From contig NZ_JABXKL010000015.1 of assembly GCF_017114995.1 (NCBI RefSeq), positions 1-57,852 on the forward strand: DNA of 57,852 nucleotides, in the 5' to 3' direction. Position 1 is the first letter of the stretch. Each line of letters opens with the position of its first letter. This document shows positions 17,144 to 26,364 of the stretch, piece after piece. The translations under genes and the position numbers were made by a program. The DNA is from Nostoc sp. NMS9 (GTDB lineage: Bacteria > Cyanobacteriota > Cyanobacteriia > Cyanobacteriales > Nostocaceae). The notes under the pieces are model-generated. The model was not told the origin of the DNA. It saw only the letters and a list, made by a program, of their open reading frames with translations, and did not search any database.

Positions 17144-17617
17144 CTAGTTGATTACTTCTTGTTCTGCTAATGTTGCCTTTTCATTCTGCTGAAACTTTGG
17201 GAAAAATCTCTTAGTAATCCAGTCAGTTAAAATGTGAGACAGTAATCCCAAAGGCCCAGCGAACAAAGATAAAGCCAGAGAGTGAATTGTCCAAACACCT
17301 GTTTTCTGTCCTTCCCAATAAATCCAGCGACCGACAAATAAATCCATCACTAAAAAATGAATCCAACCTGTTGCCGCAGCTGTTTCATCTGCAAAAAACC
17401 GTGCAATATCAGCTAATTGAGGATTCGATAAAGCTTGAGCATTTTCTGGGGTAATGCTGTTGATAAATAAATACAAATATGCCCCAGCTAAGAGCACAAA
17501 GGGTAAATATGATGACATTATCTGTCGTGTAACTTTCCAGTTAGGCAATAAAATCATCAACGCCCAAAATGGCAATACGAAAAGGTTGGCAACGTTAAAT
17601 AGTTGAGAAATCGTCAT
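17144..17617 (-). CDS. ABA4-like membrane protein (DUF4281)
   Basis: This 157-residue membrane protein has four hydrophobic helices (about 5-25, 35-53, 80-98 and 112-132). It carries ATGWIHFLVMDLFVGRWIYWE and GPLGLLSHILTDWI, typical of ABA4-like proteins. Plant ABA4 is needed for neoxanthin formation; the role of the cyanobacterial homologues is not settled, and carotenoid isomerisation is only one possibility. It follows the CobW-type gene by 33 bases on the same strand, so the two are probably cotranscribed. Confidence 0.85.
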   Translation of the reverse strand: MTISQLFNVANLFVLPFWALMILLPNWKVTRQIMSSYLPFVLLAGAYLYLFINSITPENAQALSNPQLADIARFFADETAAATGWIHFLVMDLFVGRWIYWEGQKTGVWTIHSLALSLFAGPLGLLSHILTDWITKRFFPKFQQNEKATLAEQEVIN

Positions 17618-17650
17618 ATCTATGTAAATTGAAGGGTGAGGGTTTAAGAC

Positions 17651-18691
17651 TTATAAAGCTACAAGCTGTGATTCAATTTCTGAAGACTTCAAATCACGTC
17701 CGATGAAAACTAAGCGCGTTTGCCTAGCCTCTTCTGGTTTCCAGGGGCGATCGTAAAATTTATCAAATCGGTTTCCTACGCCTTGCATCACTAGGCGCAT
17801 GGATTTATTTGGCACTGCTACAAAGCCTTTAATCCGGTAAATTTCTTGTTGTTGTACCAATGTTTGCAACTGCTGTTGCAGCTTTTCTGGGTCAAATGCA
17901 CGATCCAAAATTAGATTAGCTGAAGTAATTTCTTCGTCGTGATTGTGGTCTTCTTCAGTATCATGATGACTAGGACGAGAATCTAAATTGTCTTCGACTG
18001 CGCCTTGGAATCCTAATAATATAGATGCGTCTAGTTGAGAACGGTCGCTCTCGACAATCTTCACCACTCTGGGCAACTCTTGCTTAATCAAGTCCTCAAC
18101 TCTGGCTTTTGTCTGGGCATCTACCAAGTCAATTTTATTTAACACTACCAAGTCTGCACAAGCAAGTTGGTCTTCAAACAGTTCTTGCAAGGGTGTTTCG
18201 TGTTCTAGATTATCATCTGCTTGTCGCTGGGCTGCGATCGCTTCTGGATCGCTAGCAAATATCCCGGCTGCTACCGCCGCACAATCTACTAACGTAATCA
18301 CGGCATCCACAGTGGCGGCGTTGCGAATTTCCTGCCAACGAAAAGCTTTTATTAGTGGTTTCGGCAAAGCTAAACCAGAGGTTTCAATCAAAATGCAGTC
18401 GATGCTATCTCGCCGCTTAATTAACTCTTGCATCGTCGGGTAAAACTCTTCCTGCACGGTGCAGCATAAGCAGCCGTTGGTTAATTCAAAGATATTAGTG
18501 TCACCCTCACCATCTTCGGGACAAATTTGACAGGATTTCAATAATTCGCCGTCAATACCGAGTTCGCCAAATTCATTGACTAAAACGGCAATGCGCCGTC
18601 CTTGGTTGTTTTGTAGCAGGTGGCGAATTAGGCTGGTTTTTCCACTACCTAAGAAGCCTGTGATCACTGTGACAGGAATTTTCGTAGCCAT
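17651..18691 (-). CDS. cobW: CobW-type (COG0523) GTPase / metallochaperone
   Basis: This 346-residue protein has a G1 P-loop GFLGSGKTS (11-19), the metal-binding CxCC motif in NGCLCCTVQ (~72-80), ETSGLALP (G3 region) and NKIDLVD (G4). A C-terminal CobW domain starts after about 255. A His/Asp/Glu-rich loop (HHDTEEDHNHDEE, ~240-253) joins the two domains. COG0523 proteins deliver metals (Co, Zn and others) using GTP. I assign CobW because an extra Cys-rich insert (CQICPEDG) follows the N-terminal motifs, but a zinc-chaperone role is equally possible. It precedes the ABA4-like gene in an apparent two-gene unit. Confidence 0.8.
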   Translation of the reverse strand: MATKIPVTVITGFLGSGKTSLIRHLLQNNQGRRIAVLVNEFGELGIDGELLKSCQICPEDGEGDTNIFELTNGCLCCTVQEEFYPTMQELIKRRDSIDCILIETSGLALPKPLIKAFRWQEIRNAATVDAVITLVDCAAVAAGIFASDPEAIAAQRQADDNLEHETPLQELFEDQLACADLVVLNKIDLVDAQTKARVEDLIKQELPRVVKIVESDRSQLDASILLGFQGAVEDNLDSRPSHHDTEEDHNHDEEITSANLILDRAFDPEKLQQQLQTLVQQQEIYRIKGFVAVPNKSMRLVMQGVGNRFDKFYDRPWKPEEARQTRLVFIGRDLKSSEIESQLVAL

Positions 18692-18798
18692 ATTTTTGCC
18701 TGATTTACCCAGTATGGTAAGTTTTAGGGGTTACAAACTTAAATACTGAGATTAAGCTTGGTTTGAAGATTGACTTAGTTATTTTAAGCTGAAAGTCT

Positions 18799-19027
18799 AT
18801 GGTAAACCTGAAAATATTGCCGTTATTGTTGAGTTTAGGTTTGGCTTTAACTCTTCAAATCAGGTGGCACAAACGGTAGAGGAGTTGGAACAAAAAGCGA
18901 CGTCTGCCGAAGAAGTGAAAAATTATGAAGAAGCCGCTAATATTTGACGGAGTTTCATTGAACGGGATGCCAAAAACAGTTATGCTTACACCAAGCTGGC
19001 AGATATCCTATCTAACACCCCTGCGGG
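18799..19027 (+). pseudogene. Decayed TPR-protein gene fragment
   Basis: An ATG at 18799 opens a signal-peptide-like stretch (MVNLKILPLLLSLGLALTLQ). The frame then shifts near 18860, and a second frame continues VAQTVEELEQKATSAEEV and NYEEAANI. An in-frame TGA follows where related proteins have Trp, then ERDAKNSYAYTKLADIL. The pattern matches the start of a secreted TPR protein such as the one at 56848 (NNSQAETIWRKVL there). The fragment ends in a heptamer repeat. Frameshift, stop and truncation make it a pseudogene. Confidence 0.7.
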
Positions 19028-19060
19028 GAATTCAAAATTCAAAATTCAAAATTTAAAATT
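19027..19060. repeat. Heptamer tandem repeat (AATTCAA)
   Basis: About four copies of TTCAAAA-type heptamers follow the TPR pseudogene. The sequence then changes abruptly, suggesting that the repeat marks a deletion or rearrangement edge. Confidence 0.65.
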
Positions 19061-19189
19061 GAAGACCCCACGGATAAATCTGGGGGCTTGAATTAATGTT
19101 GCTTTGCATTTTTTCTTTTCTATAAATAAATTCAGGGACTTGTATCCTTTTTTTGTTTGGTCAGGGGGGTGACTTCCTGCCTTAGGCAT

Positions 19190-20302
19190 CTAATTAGCGA
19201 CAATCTCGCCAAATGGACTTAAGACGTGTTGCTGTTCGACTTGTGGCAGATTATCCAATGGCAGATAGGAAAATAGTAGTTCGGCGACTCGATAAGCTTC
19301 TTCTAGGTGAGGATAACCGGAGAGAATAAAGGAATCAATACCTAAAGAAGCATATTCCAAGATTCTGTTAGCAACAGTTTGGGGATCGCCTACTAGGGCA
19401 GTTCCTGCACCACCCCGCACCAAACCCACCCCAGCCCACAGATTTGGGCTAATCTCTAATGCTTCACGATCGCCATGATGCAGTTGAGTCATTCGCCGTT
19501 GTCCAACTGAATCCATCCGGGCATAAGCTTTTTGAGCTTTGGATATCGCTTCATCATCGACATACCGAATCAATTGATTGGCTGCATCCCAAGCTTCACT
19601 TTCAGTTTCCCGCACAATTACATGTAAGCGAATGCCAAACTGTAAAGTCCTACCTTCTGCTTCTGCCAATCTCCGAACGGTTGCAATCTTCTCTGCTACT
19701 TGCGCGGGTGCTTCGCCCCAAGTTAAGTATACATCTACGTGTTTAGCGGCAATATTTTGGGCAATGGGCGATGAACCACCAAACCACAATGGTGGATGGG
19801 GCTTTTGTACTGGGGGAAACAGTAGCTTCCCATCTTGAATATTCAGATAGTCGCCTTGGAAATTGGCTAATTCACCACTAGAGATCGCTCGCCATACTGT
19901 CAAAAATTCATCTGTTAATTCATAACGCTGGTCGTGATCCAAATGCAACCCATCTCCTGCCAACTCCACTGGATCACCACCTGTCACCACATTAATTAGT
20001 AAGCGTCCGCCAGAGAGGCGATCAAAAGTCGCCGCCATCCGTGCCGCCACTCCCGGCGATACTAATCCCGGACGAATTGCCACCAAAAAACGCATTTGTC
20101 GCGTTAGTGACACTAATGTTGATGCTACAATCCAAGCATCTTCACAAGAGCGACCTGTAGGTAGTAACGCCCCTGTAAAACCAAGATCATCCACGGCTTG
20201 AGCTATTTGCCGCAGATAGGCAAAATTCACTGCCCGCCCGCCTGTCGCGGTTCCCAAGTAACGTCCGTCGCCGTGGGTTGGGATAAACCATAATAGCTGC
20301 AT
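19190..20302 (-). CDS. ssuD: FMNH2-dependent alkanesulfonate monooxygenase SsuD
   Basis: This 370-residue protein belongs to the bacterial-luciferase-like (LLM) flavin monooxygenases. Its start ([17 protein letters not shown]), the long [19 protein letters not shown] segment, [11 protein letters not shown], and the YLTWGEAP region are those of SsuD. It cleaves C-S bonds of C1-C14 alkanesulfonates with FMNH2 and O2 to give an aldehyde and sulfite. A ribosome-binding-like AGAAGGA lies about ten bases before the ATG. It sits 13 bases downstream of an SfnB-like gene, so they form an operon. No SsuE reductase or SsuABC transporter gene is next to it. Confidence 0.93.
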   Translation of the reverse strand: MQLLWFIPTHGDGRYLGTATGGRAVNFAYLRQIAQAVDDLGFTGALLPTGRSCEDAWIVASTLVSLTRQMRFLVAIRPGLVSPGVAARMAATFDRLSGGRLLINVVTGGDPVELAGDGLHLDHDQRYELTDEFLTVWRAISSGELANFQGDYLNIQDGKLLFPPVQKPHPPLWFGGSSPIAQNIAAKHVDVYLTWGEAPAQVAEKIATVRRLAEAEGRTLQFGIRLHVIVRETESEAWDAANQLIRYVDDEAISKAQKAYARMDSVGQRRMTQLHHGDREALEISPNLWAGVGLVRGGAGTALVGDPQTVANRILEYASLGIDSFILSGYPHLEEAYRVAELLFSYLPLDNLPQVEQQHVLSPFGEIVAN

Positions 20303-20315
20303 CAGTCTTGTCCTT

Positions 20316-21500
20316 CTAAGAGTAAAAGTTGGGTTTTGGCAGTTGATCGTTTAACGCCCAATTTCCTATATCTTGGATTTTGTAATCCACTGGATCGTGG
20401 AGAGTGAACGTGCGGAGATTACGCCAATAGCGGTCAAAACCATATTTGGCATTAGTAGCGCGTGCGCCCATAACTTCAAAGATGCGGTTGGTGATGTCTA
20501 AGCCGACTCTAGTCGCGACGACTTTGGCTGTAGCGATAAACAGCGCACATTCTCCCCGTTGTTCTGCGGTGAGTGACCATTCCTGCTCCCAAGCTGTTTG
20601 TAGTAATTCTCCTGCCTGGTCAACCAGACAAGTGGTTGCCTGAAGATCAACCCATATATTGCCGTAATGCTGGATAATGTGTCGATCTTGGGTTGCACTT
20701 TCTACACCTGATGTCAGCCAAGGTTTTGTGTTAGTGCCAGTATACGTTTTAGCAGCTTCAAATGCTCCTTGTGCAATTCCCAAGTAGATATTAGCAAGAT
20801 TCAATTGAGTTAAGCAGGCGCGAATAGTACTGAAGGGATGACTGGGTTTATCTCTACTACCAAGAATTTCGTCAGGGTACACCAGCACATTTTCAAATGT
20901 CACACTACCACTGTCTGTTTGGCGTTGCCCCATATTATCCCAATCATGATGAACAGTAACGCCTTGCCTTTGGGTGGGAATTACCAAAATACTCAATTCA
21001 CCAGTTTCTTGATCAGTAGCAGTGATCGGTAATATATCCGAATCGTGGGAGCCAGAGCAAAAGCTTTTGATGCCGTTAAGACGGAAATAATTACTTTCCG
21101 GTGTCAAAATAGTTCTTTTATCTAAAGGGTTGAGGGCATTGCACCAAAACCAATTGTTGTGAATAGTTTCTGAATAATATCGCTGTTTCTGCTCTACCGA
21201 ACCAAAGATGTGAGGAACTACTACACCTAGATGATGGTAAGAAAAGACGTGAGCAATAGAACTATCAACCTTGGCAAACTCGCGGGTAATTTGCAGAACG
21301 GTAATCCAGCTTTCTCCTAAACCGCCGTACTCTGTGGGTACGATCAGTTTCAGCAAGTTGCTTTGGCGCAAGCGATCGCGTTCATGCTTTGGTGTTCCCC
21401 CTTTTGCATCTCGTGCTACAGCAGTAGCAGCAAATTCCTTTGCTAAAGACTTAGCTATATCAAGATAATTTTGAGACTCTTTAGTTTTGATTAATTGCAT
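20316..21500 (-). CDS. SfnB-family acyl-CoA-dehydrogenase-like flavoprotein
   Basis: From the ATG at 21500 the product has 394 residues. It has the acyl-CoA dehydrogenase fold: N-terminal helical domain ([11 protein letters not shown], ~55), the flavin-binding middle with FCSGSHDSD and VTFENVLV, and a C-terminal four-helix region ending [18 protein letters not shown] and [11 protein letters not shown]. The His-Asp-Pro ending is typical of the SfnB/DszC-like branch, in which reduced flavin oxidises sulfur compounds. An AGGAG site lies twelve bases before this ATG. A TTG seven codons upstream would put that site inside the gene, so I reject it. It is the first gene of an operon with ssuD. The SfnB label is family-level; its substrate is unproven. 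Confidence 0.82.
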   Translation of the reverse strand: MQLIKTKESQNYLDIAKSLAKEFAATAVARDAKGGTPKHERDRLRQSNLLKLIVPTEYGGLGESWITVLQITREFAKVDSSIAHVFSYHHLGVVVPHIFGSVEQKQRYYSETIHNNWFWCNALNPLDKRTILTPESNYFRLNGIKSFCSGSHDSDILPITATDQETGELSILVIPTQRQGVTVHHDWDNMGQRQTDSGSVTFENVLVYPDEILGSRDKPSHPFSTIRACLTQLNLANIYLGIAQGAFEAAKTYTGTNTKPWLTSGVESATQDRHIIQHYGNIWVDLQATTCLVDQAGELLQTAWEQEWSLTAEQRGECALFIATAKVVATRVGLDITNRIFEVMGARATNAKYGFDRYWRNLRTFTLHDPVDYKIQDIGNWALNDQLPKPNFYS

Positions 21501-22153
21501 ATTTTGCAACTTCTCCTGCAAATATTTTTTTGAGTATTAAATATAATTTTTATAAAATAAATAGATTCAGAATAAGTTTTTAGGACTATCTTTTTACGAT
21601 AAAACTAGTATTACATATACTATCCAGTAAATCAAGTGTAAATAAAAATATTTTTTCTAATTTTATAGACCGTTAGTACAGCATAAAAACATATTTTATT
21701 GAAAGCAAAGTAAAAATTTATTTTTTGATATTTTTTTTAATTTGCTTGTTTTTATAAACCATATATGCAATATTATTAAACTAAACTCACTAATCAACTT
21801 TAACCCGATAGGTAAATAGTAGTTTCTAGCTAATCGGCGAAAAATTAAGACTATTCTGTAAAAGTGCAATATTATTTTTACAGATAGATAGACATTATCT
21901 AAGCAAATAGAGCAGCTTCTGGAAGGCTTTTATTTTTGTGAAAACAAGTCTTGTCTACACTGAAATATGCAGATTAAAACGCTAGAAACTCACTGATATA
22001 TCTGGAAGTTTAGCGATATTGGTGAAAACTTTCGCGCGTTAGAGTAATTCAACATTTATCTTGGCTAATCATGAACTTCCAGCTTGACAAATCACCGAAA
22101 TGCTGATTACTTACATTAGATTTTTGCAACCAAAAATATGAGGAGTGATAGAA
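21501..22153. other. AT-rich divergent promoter region of the sulfur island
   Basis: About 650 AT-rich bases separate the SfnB-ssuD operon from the porin gene, read in opposite directions. They should carry both promoters. I see no clear palindromic operator like the one at 27946-27975. AGGAG at 22141-22145 is the porin ribosome-binding site. Confidence 0.5.
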
Positions 22154-23779
22154 ATGTTCAATCGTTCATTTCATAATTTATTTATGGAATCGATGATTTT
22201 GGGGACTACTTTACTAGCCAGTACATCAGCTTATGCTGAGGACAGGAATTTAGTTACTGTGACTGGGACTAATTTTTCGGAAACAAGCATCACACAAACC
22301 CCTAAAATTCCTCCAATAAATAGTAATGTAAGTGTCCAAGAGACAAACAGTATGTCTCAGGTAACATCTGTATCTCAGTTTTCAGATGTACAGCCAACAG
22401 ATTGGGCATTTGGCGCACTCCAGTCTTTAGTTGAGCGTTATGGATGTATTGCAGGTTATCCAAATAGTACTTATCGAGGAAACCGCGCCATTACTCGCTA
22501 TGAATTTGCAGCAGGCTTAAATGCTTGTTTATCTCGGATTAACGAGCTAATTGCAACAGCTACATCTGACTTAGTTACCAAAGAAGACTTAACTACCCTA
22601 CAAAGACTGCAAGAAGAATTTACTACTGAACTAGCAACTTTACGAGGTCGCGTTGATAGTTTAGAAGCTCGGACTGCGGAACTAGAAGCCAATCAGTTTT
22701 CTACAACAACAAAGCTAGTAGGAGAAGCCATCTTTGCCGTCACAAATGCCTTCAGTGGCTCAGTTAATGGTAGCAACACAGTTTTTCAAGATAGAGTCCG
22801 CCTCGTTTTCAAAAGTAGTTTTACAGGTAGAGATAGTCTATACGTCCGTTTAACTTCTGGAAACGCCAGTACCTTAAGGCTACCAGACGGTACAGCAGAA
22901 GGACTTCAAACCTTTAATCTGTCTCCAGGTAACAACAATACTTCTCTCGATTGGCTCTCTTATTACTTCCCGATTGGAGACAAAATAGAGGCCTATATAG
23001 GAGCAGTAAACGGAGTATTTTTTGATTACATTCCCACTCTCAGTCCCTATTTAGATAGTGCCACAGGTGGTGGTCGCGCTTTGACAGAATTTGCCTCTTC
23101 TAGTCCTATCTATAGAATTGGTGGTGGCGCTGGTGGAGGAATCAATTACAAACTCAATGACCAATTGGTATTGAGCTTGGGTTACTTAGCAGGAGATCAT
23201 GCCAATCCTCAGCCAGATAGCGGTTTTTTTAATGGTCAATACAGCGCATTTGGACAAATAGCATGGAACCCCAACAAGAACTCTGGTATTGGTTTGACAT
23301 ACATAAATGCCTACCAAAATCGGGGAGGAATATTTGACCTGGGTAGTGGTTTTACACTTGTCGGAACAGAACAAGCCAATACCCCATTTCAGCGGATGAT
23401 TACCAACTCCTACGGGGTAGAAGCTTTTTATAAATTTAGTCCTCGATTTGCAGTCAATGGGTTCTTTGGCTACACTAACGCCAAAAATCTGGCAGGTAAT
23501 GGTAGTGCAGATATTTGGTACTATGCTCTGGGATTGGCATTCCCAGATTTAGGTAAGCAAGGAAACCTTGGTGGTATTGTTGTGGGTGCAGAGCCTTATC
23601 GGGGTGGGAATCCTGCACCTGCGAACGATTTATCCTTACATATTGAAGGCTTTTACAAGTATCAGCTTACAGATAACATTGCCATCACCCCTGGCGTAAT
23701 TTGGCTCACGGCTCCTGCTCAAAACAATGACAATCAGGATGCTGTAATTGGCACTGTGAGAACAACCTTTACCTTTTAG
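22154..23779 (+). CDS. SLH-domain porin of the cyanobacterial OprB type
   Basis: From the ATG at 22154 (AGGAG eight bases upstream) the product has 541 residues. A signal peptide ends near SAYA (~27). After a Ser/Thr-rich linker comes one SLH domain (SDVQPTDWAFGALQSLVE to TRYEFAAGL, ~75-125) for peptidoglycan binding. A short coiled coil follows (LEARTAELEANQ), then a long beta-rich barrel rich in Gly and aromatic residues, ending in an aromatic residue (TFTF). This is the main cyanobacterial outer-membrane porin family, some members of which work in iron or carbohydrate uptake. Placement between two organosulfur operons suggests passage of sulfonates or sulfones, which is inference. Confidence 0.87.
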   Translation: MFNRSFHNLFMESMILGTTLLASTSAYAEDRNLVTVTGTNFSETSITQTPKIPPINSNVSVQETNSMSQVTSVSQFSDVQPTDWAFGALQSLVERYGCIAGYPNSTYRGNRAITRYEFAAGLNACLSRINELIATATSDLVTKEDLTTLQRLQEEFTTELATLRGRVDSLEARTAELEANQFSTTTKLVGEAIFAVTNAFSGSVNGSNTVFQDRVRLVFKSSFTGRDSLYVRLTSGNASTLRLPDGTAEGLQTFNLSPGNNNTSLDWLSYYFPIGDKIEAYIGAVNGVFFDYIPTLSPYLDSATGGGRALTEFASSSPIYRIGGGAGGGINYKLNDQLVLSLGYLAGDHANPQPDSGFFNGQYSAFGQIAWNPNKNSGIGLTYINAYQNRGGIFDLGSGFTLVGTEQANTPFQRMITNSYGVEAFYKFSPRFAVNGFFGYTNAKNLAGNGSADIWYYALGLAFPDLGKQGNLGGIVVGAEPYRGGNPAPANDLSLHIEGFYKYQLTDNIAITPGVIWLTAPAQNNDNQDAVIGTVRTTFTF

Positions 23780-23820
23780 ATAATCTCAGCAACGTTACAA
23801 GTTTTGGCGTTGCTGATTCA

Positions 23821-23858
23821 AATAATTCGTAATTCTTAACTACGAATTACGAATTATT
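23821..23858. terminator. Bidirectional hairpin terminator
   Basis: AATAATTCGTAATTC and its exact reverse complement flank an eight-base loop and are followed by TTTT. It sits between the convergent porin and membrane-protein genes. Confidence 0.7.
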
Positions 23859-24911
23859 TTAACGCCCTTCACGATTCAAGGTCAGGGGTTGTTGTTCTTC
23901 AACTAGTGGCTGTACATCCTGCCAAAGACTAATTCCGTCGTATAGTCCCGGAGCCATTAAGAATACTTGAACCCAAAGGATATTAAACCACCAGTAAAGC
24001 CCTTGGATAATATTTTCCTGACCTACCAGGGATACTGTCACCAGGTAGAATAAGACCGAAATTATTAAGCTAGCAACAGATGCAACTATGCCTTTTGTGG
24101 GCTGCGATAACTCTGTGAAAGGCCACATATTGAATTGCCAAACAAATCCTAAACCAACAGTTGTCCAAATAGCTGCAAAGGTTGGTCCTGTCGTTGTTGT
24201 AAACAAATCTAGTCCTAGCTGTTTTAGGAACAATTCTGTAATCAGAGTGAGTAACAAAATAATACCTGTATGTAGTAAACCTAAACGTGGCATTCCTAGT
24301 TCTAGTTTGTTTAAAGGCCAACGTTCAAAGAAACTACCGAACACTGTCGAGCAAGGATACCAATACCAAGGGATGTAAAAAGGTTGAAGTCCCCACATTT
24401 GTGGCAAAAAGGTGAGGGCAGGGGCAATAAAGAAGATGGCAAAAAAGATATTGAGAAAGCCGCTCACTGGATGCCAGTTACGTACTTCGTCAGTGGTGAC
24501 AATCGTGTTGTCAAAGAAGAACAAACTGGCGGCGGCGGCAATGATTGCTGTTTGTCCCCATAAGCCAACAGGTGTATCAGTAAGAATTGGTTTTGCAGAG
24601 ATTAATTTCCAAACTTCTCCAGTTATGTAAACTAGCGCCAATAGCACTACTAAATTTACTGTTCCTCGTCCAAATCGGGTAGGAGAAAAACGAGAACCTG
24701 GATAGCCGTTGAGCGAAAAACCTAGATGCCACCACCAGACGAAGCATATCGTGATGTAAGTCAACTTTGTGCCCACATTCAGCTGAATAATTTGACCAAA
24801 TATGAGTTCAAAAAGATAGCTAATGACAGCAATTATAGCAATGAAAAGCAGTCCCTTAAATGGCTGGTTTTTCCAAATGCTCCGCCTCTGGGTTGGGTTT
24901 GCAACGCTCAT
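23859..24911 (-). CDS. Unidentified ~9-TM membrane protein in the sulfur island
   Basis: This 350-residue protein has about nine hydrophobic helices, roughly at 18-38, 48-67, 83-102, 116-136, 147-168, 207-229, 240-262, 272-296 and 302-323. The long aromatic loop between helices 5 and 6 holds QPFYIPWYWYPCSTVFG. A short basic head and a charged tail (LVEEQQPLTLNREGR) lie on the cytoplasmic side by the positive-inside rule. I do not recognise a characterised transporter family. It is the third gene of an apparent sfnG-sfnB-membrane protein run on the minus strand (gaps of 151 and 93 bases). A role in moving an organosulfur compound or sulfite is inference from position. Confidence 0.75.
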   Translation of the reverse strand: MSVANPTQRRSIWKNQPFKGLLFIAIIAVISYLFELIFGQIIQLNVGTKLTYITICFVWWWHLGFSLNGYPGSRFSPTRFGRGTVNLVVLLALVYITGEVWKLISAKPILTDTPVGLWGQTAIIAAAASLFFFDNTIVTTDEVRNWHPVSGFLNIFFAIFFIAPALTFLPQMWGLQPFYIPWYWYPCSTVFGSFFERWPLNKLELGMPRLGLLHTGIILLLTLITELFLKQLGLDLFTTTTGPTFAAIWTTVGLGFVWQFNMWPFTELSQPTKGIVASVASLIISVLFYLVTVSLVGQENIIQGLYWWFNILWVQVFLMAPGLYDGISLWQDVQPLVEEQQPLTLNREGR

Positions 24912-25004
24912 AATATCAACTTAAAGAATGTTGGATTTATCAGGGGTAAAGCATTCTGGAAAATGTTAATTCTGAAAGCTTCACCCCAGTAGAGAATGCT
25001 GCAA

Positions 25005-26213
25005 TTACAACCAAGGATGGCGCGGGGGATAGACACCATTGAGGAAGTAGTTACCAACAGCGTAGTATTTCCAACGCACGGGATCGTGGAGTGTGTGAGC
25101 GCGGGCATTTCGCCAGTGGCGATTGTAGTTGAATTCCTCCAATGTGGACTTAGTACCTGCTAGTTCAAACAATTTGTTGGTAGCTAGTAATGCTGCTTCG
25201 GTGGCTAAGGCTTTGGCTTCAGCAACTGCGATCGATGCTTCAACTACCTTGGGTTCTTCTAAGCCTGACTCGTTGGCGATGTCAAGAAATTCGCCTGCAC
25301 GACGCAGCAATGCTTCAGAAGCGTGAACCTGAATTTGGACATTGCCTAAGTTGTACAGTGTCAAAGGGTCTTCGTAACCTTTTTCTAAATTGCTGTCAAC
25401 CCAAGGGCGGGTATGCTTGCGAACGAAGTGGATGGTGTCACGGACTGCGGCTTTAGCAATTCCCACGTCTACGGCGGCTTGGATGATTTGCGCGATCGCA
25501 CCCATTGGAGTAGCTCTTTCAAAGGCTAAATAGTGCGGAATCACATGTTCTGCCTTAACTTTCACATTTTCAATAATGGTAGTGCCGCTAGCAGTGGTCC
25601 GCTGTCCGAAGCTCGTCCAATCATCAAGTAGGGTTAATCCTTCGGCATCTCTTTCGACAAATGCCACCACTGTCTTACCATCTGGATTACTGGCAATGAC
25701 AGGAACCCAATGTGCCAATAGTGCCCCAGCAGAGTAGTATTTGCGTCCGTTGAGTAAGAAGTCAGATCCATCTGGTGTTAATTTTGTCTGCACATCGTTG
25801 ACAGACTTAGTGCCAATTTCCGAAAAGGCGTTACCAAAGCGCTTACCTTGTAGAACCAAATCAAAGAAGAACTTCTTCTGCTCATCTGTACCATCCAACC
25901 GGACTGCTTCCACCATGTAGAGGTGGTTTTGGGGAATTTGACCGAGGCTAGAATCAGCTTCGGAGATGATTTTAACTACTTCTGCCAGGGTGGCACTTGA
26001 TACAAAAGCACCGCCATACTCTTTCGGGACTGTAATTCCCCACAATCCACTCTGGGAAAACTTTTCTACCTCTTCAGCAGGCAAACGCCGCTCTTGATCG
26101 CGCTCTGAGTCTCCCTTAGCAAACTCAGCTGCTAGTTCGTGAGCGATCGCGATCGCTTCTTTGTCATCCCGAATAATATGCGCCTTCTGGTCAGTATTAA
26201 TTACTGATGTCAT
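25005..26213 (-). CDS. SfnB-family acyl-CoA-dehydrogenase-like flavoprotein (second copy)
   Basis: This 402-residue protein has the acyl-CoA-dehydrogenase fold: TVPKEYGGAFVSSATLAEVV (~55), the middle beta domain (NGRKYYSAGAL, DDWTSFGQRTTASGT) and the C-terminal helices with ELAGTKSTLEEFNYNRHWRN and TLHDPVRWKY. The order of motifs matches SfnB and related sulfur-acquisition oxidoreductases. It is only distantly similar to the copy at 20316-21500, so the two are diverged paralogues rather than a recent duplication. AAGGAG lies seven bases before the ATG. It follows sfnG in the same direction, supporting joint use in dimethylsulfone or sulfinate handling. Confidence 0.84.
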   Translation of the reverse strand: MTSVINTDQKAHIIRDDKEAIAIAHELAAEFAKGDSERDQERRLPAEEVEKFSQSGLWGITVPKEYGGAFVSSATLAEVVKIISEADSSLGQIPQNHLYMVEAVRLDGTDEQKKFFFDLVLQGKRFGNAFSEIGTKSVNDVQTKLTPDGSDFLLNGRKYYSAGALLAHWVPVIASNPDGKTVVAFVERDAEGLTLLDDWTSFGQRTTASGTTIIENVKVKAEHVIPHYLAFERATPMGAIAQIIQAAVDVGIAKAAVRDTIHFVRKHTRPWVDSNLEKGYEDPLTLYNLGNVQIQVHASEALLRRAGEFLDIANESGLEEPKVVEASIAVAEAKALATEAALLATNKLFELAGTKSTLEEFNYNRHWRNARAHTLHDPVRWKYYAVGNYFLNGVYPPRHPWL

Positions 26214-26364
26214 GGTAAAACTCCTTGATTGTGATTAAGTGACTCATAATCGCCACTACTATGAAACAATGCGAAATATTTGTCTTTGATCTGGGGACTG
26301 GGGATGTTATCTAGAACAGCTTCAATCCACAAAACCCGCCCCTACAAAGTATGTTGCTGTTAAT

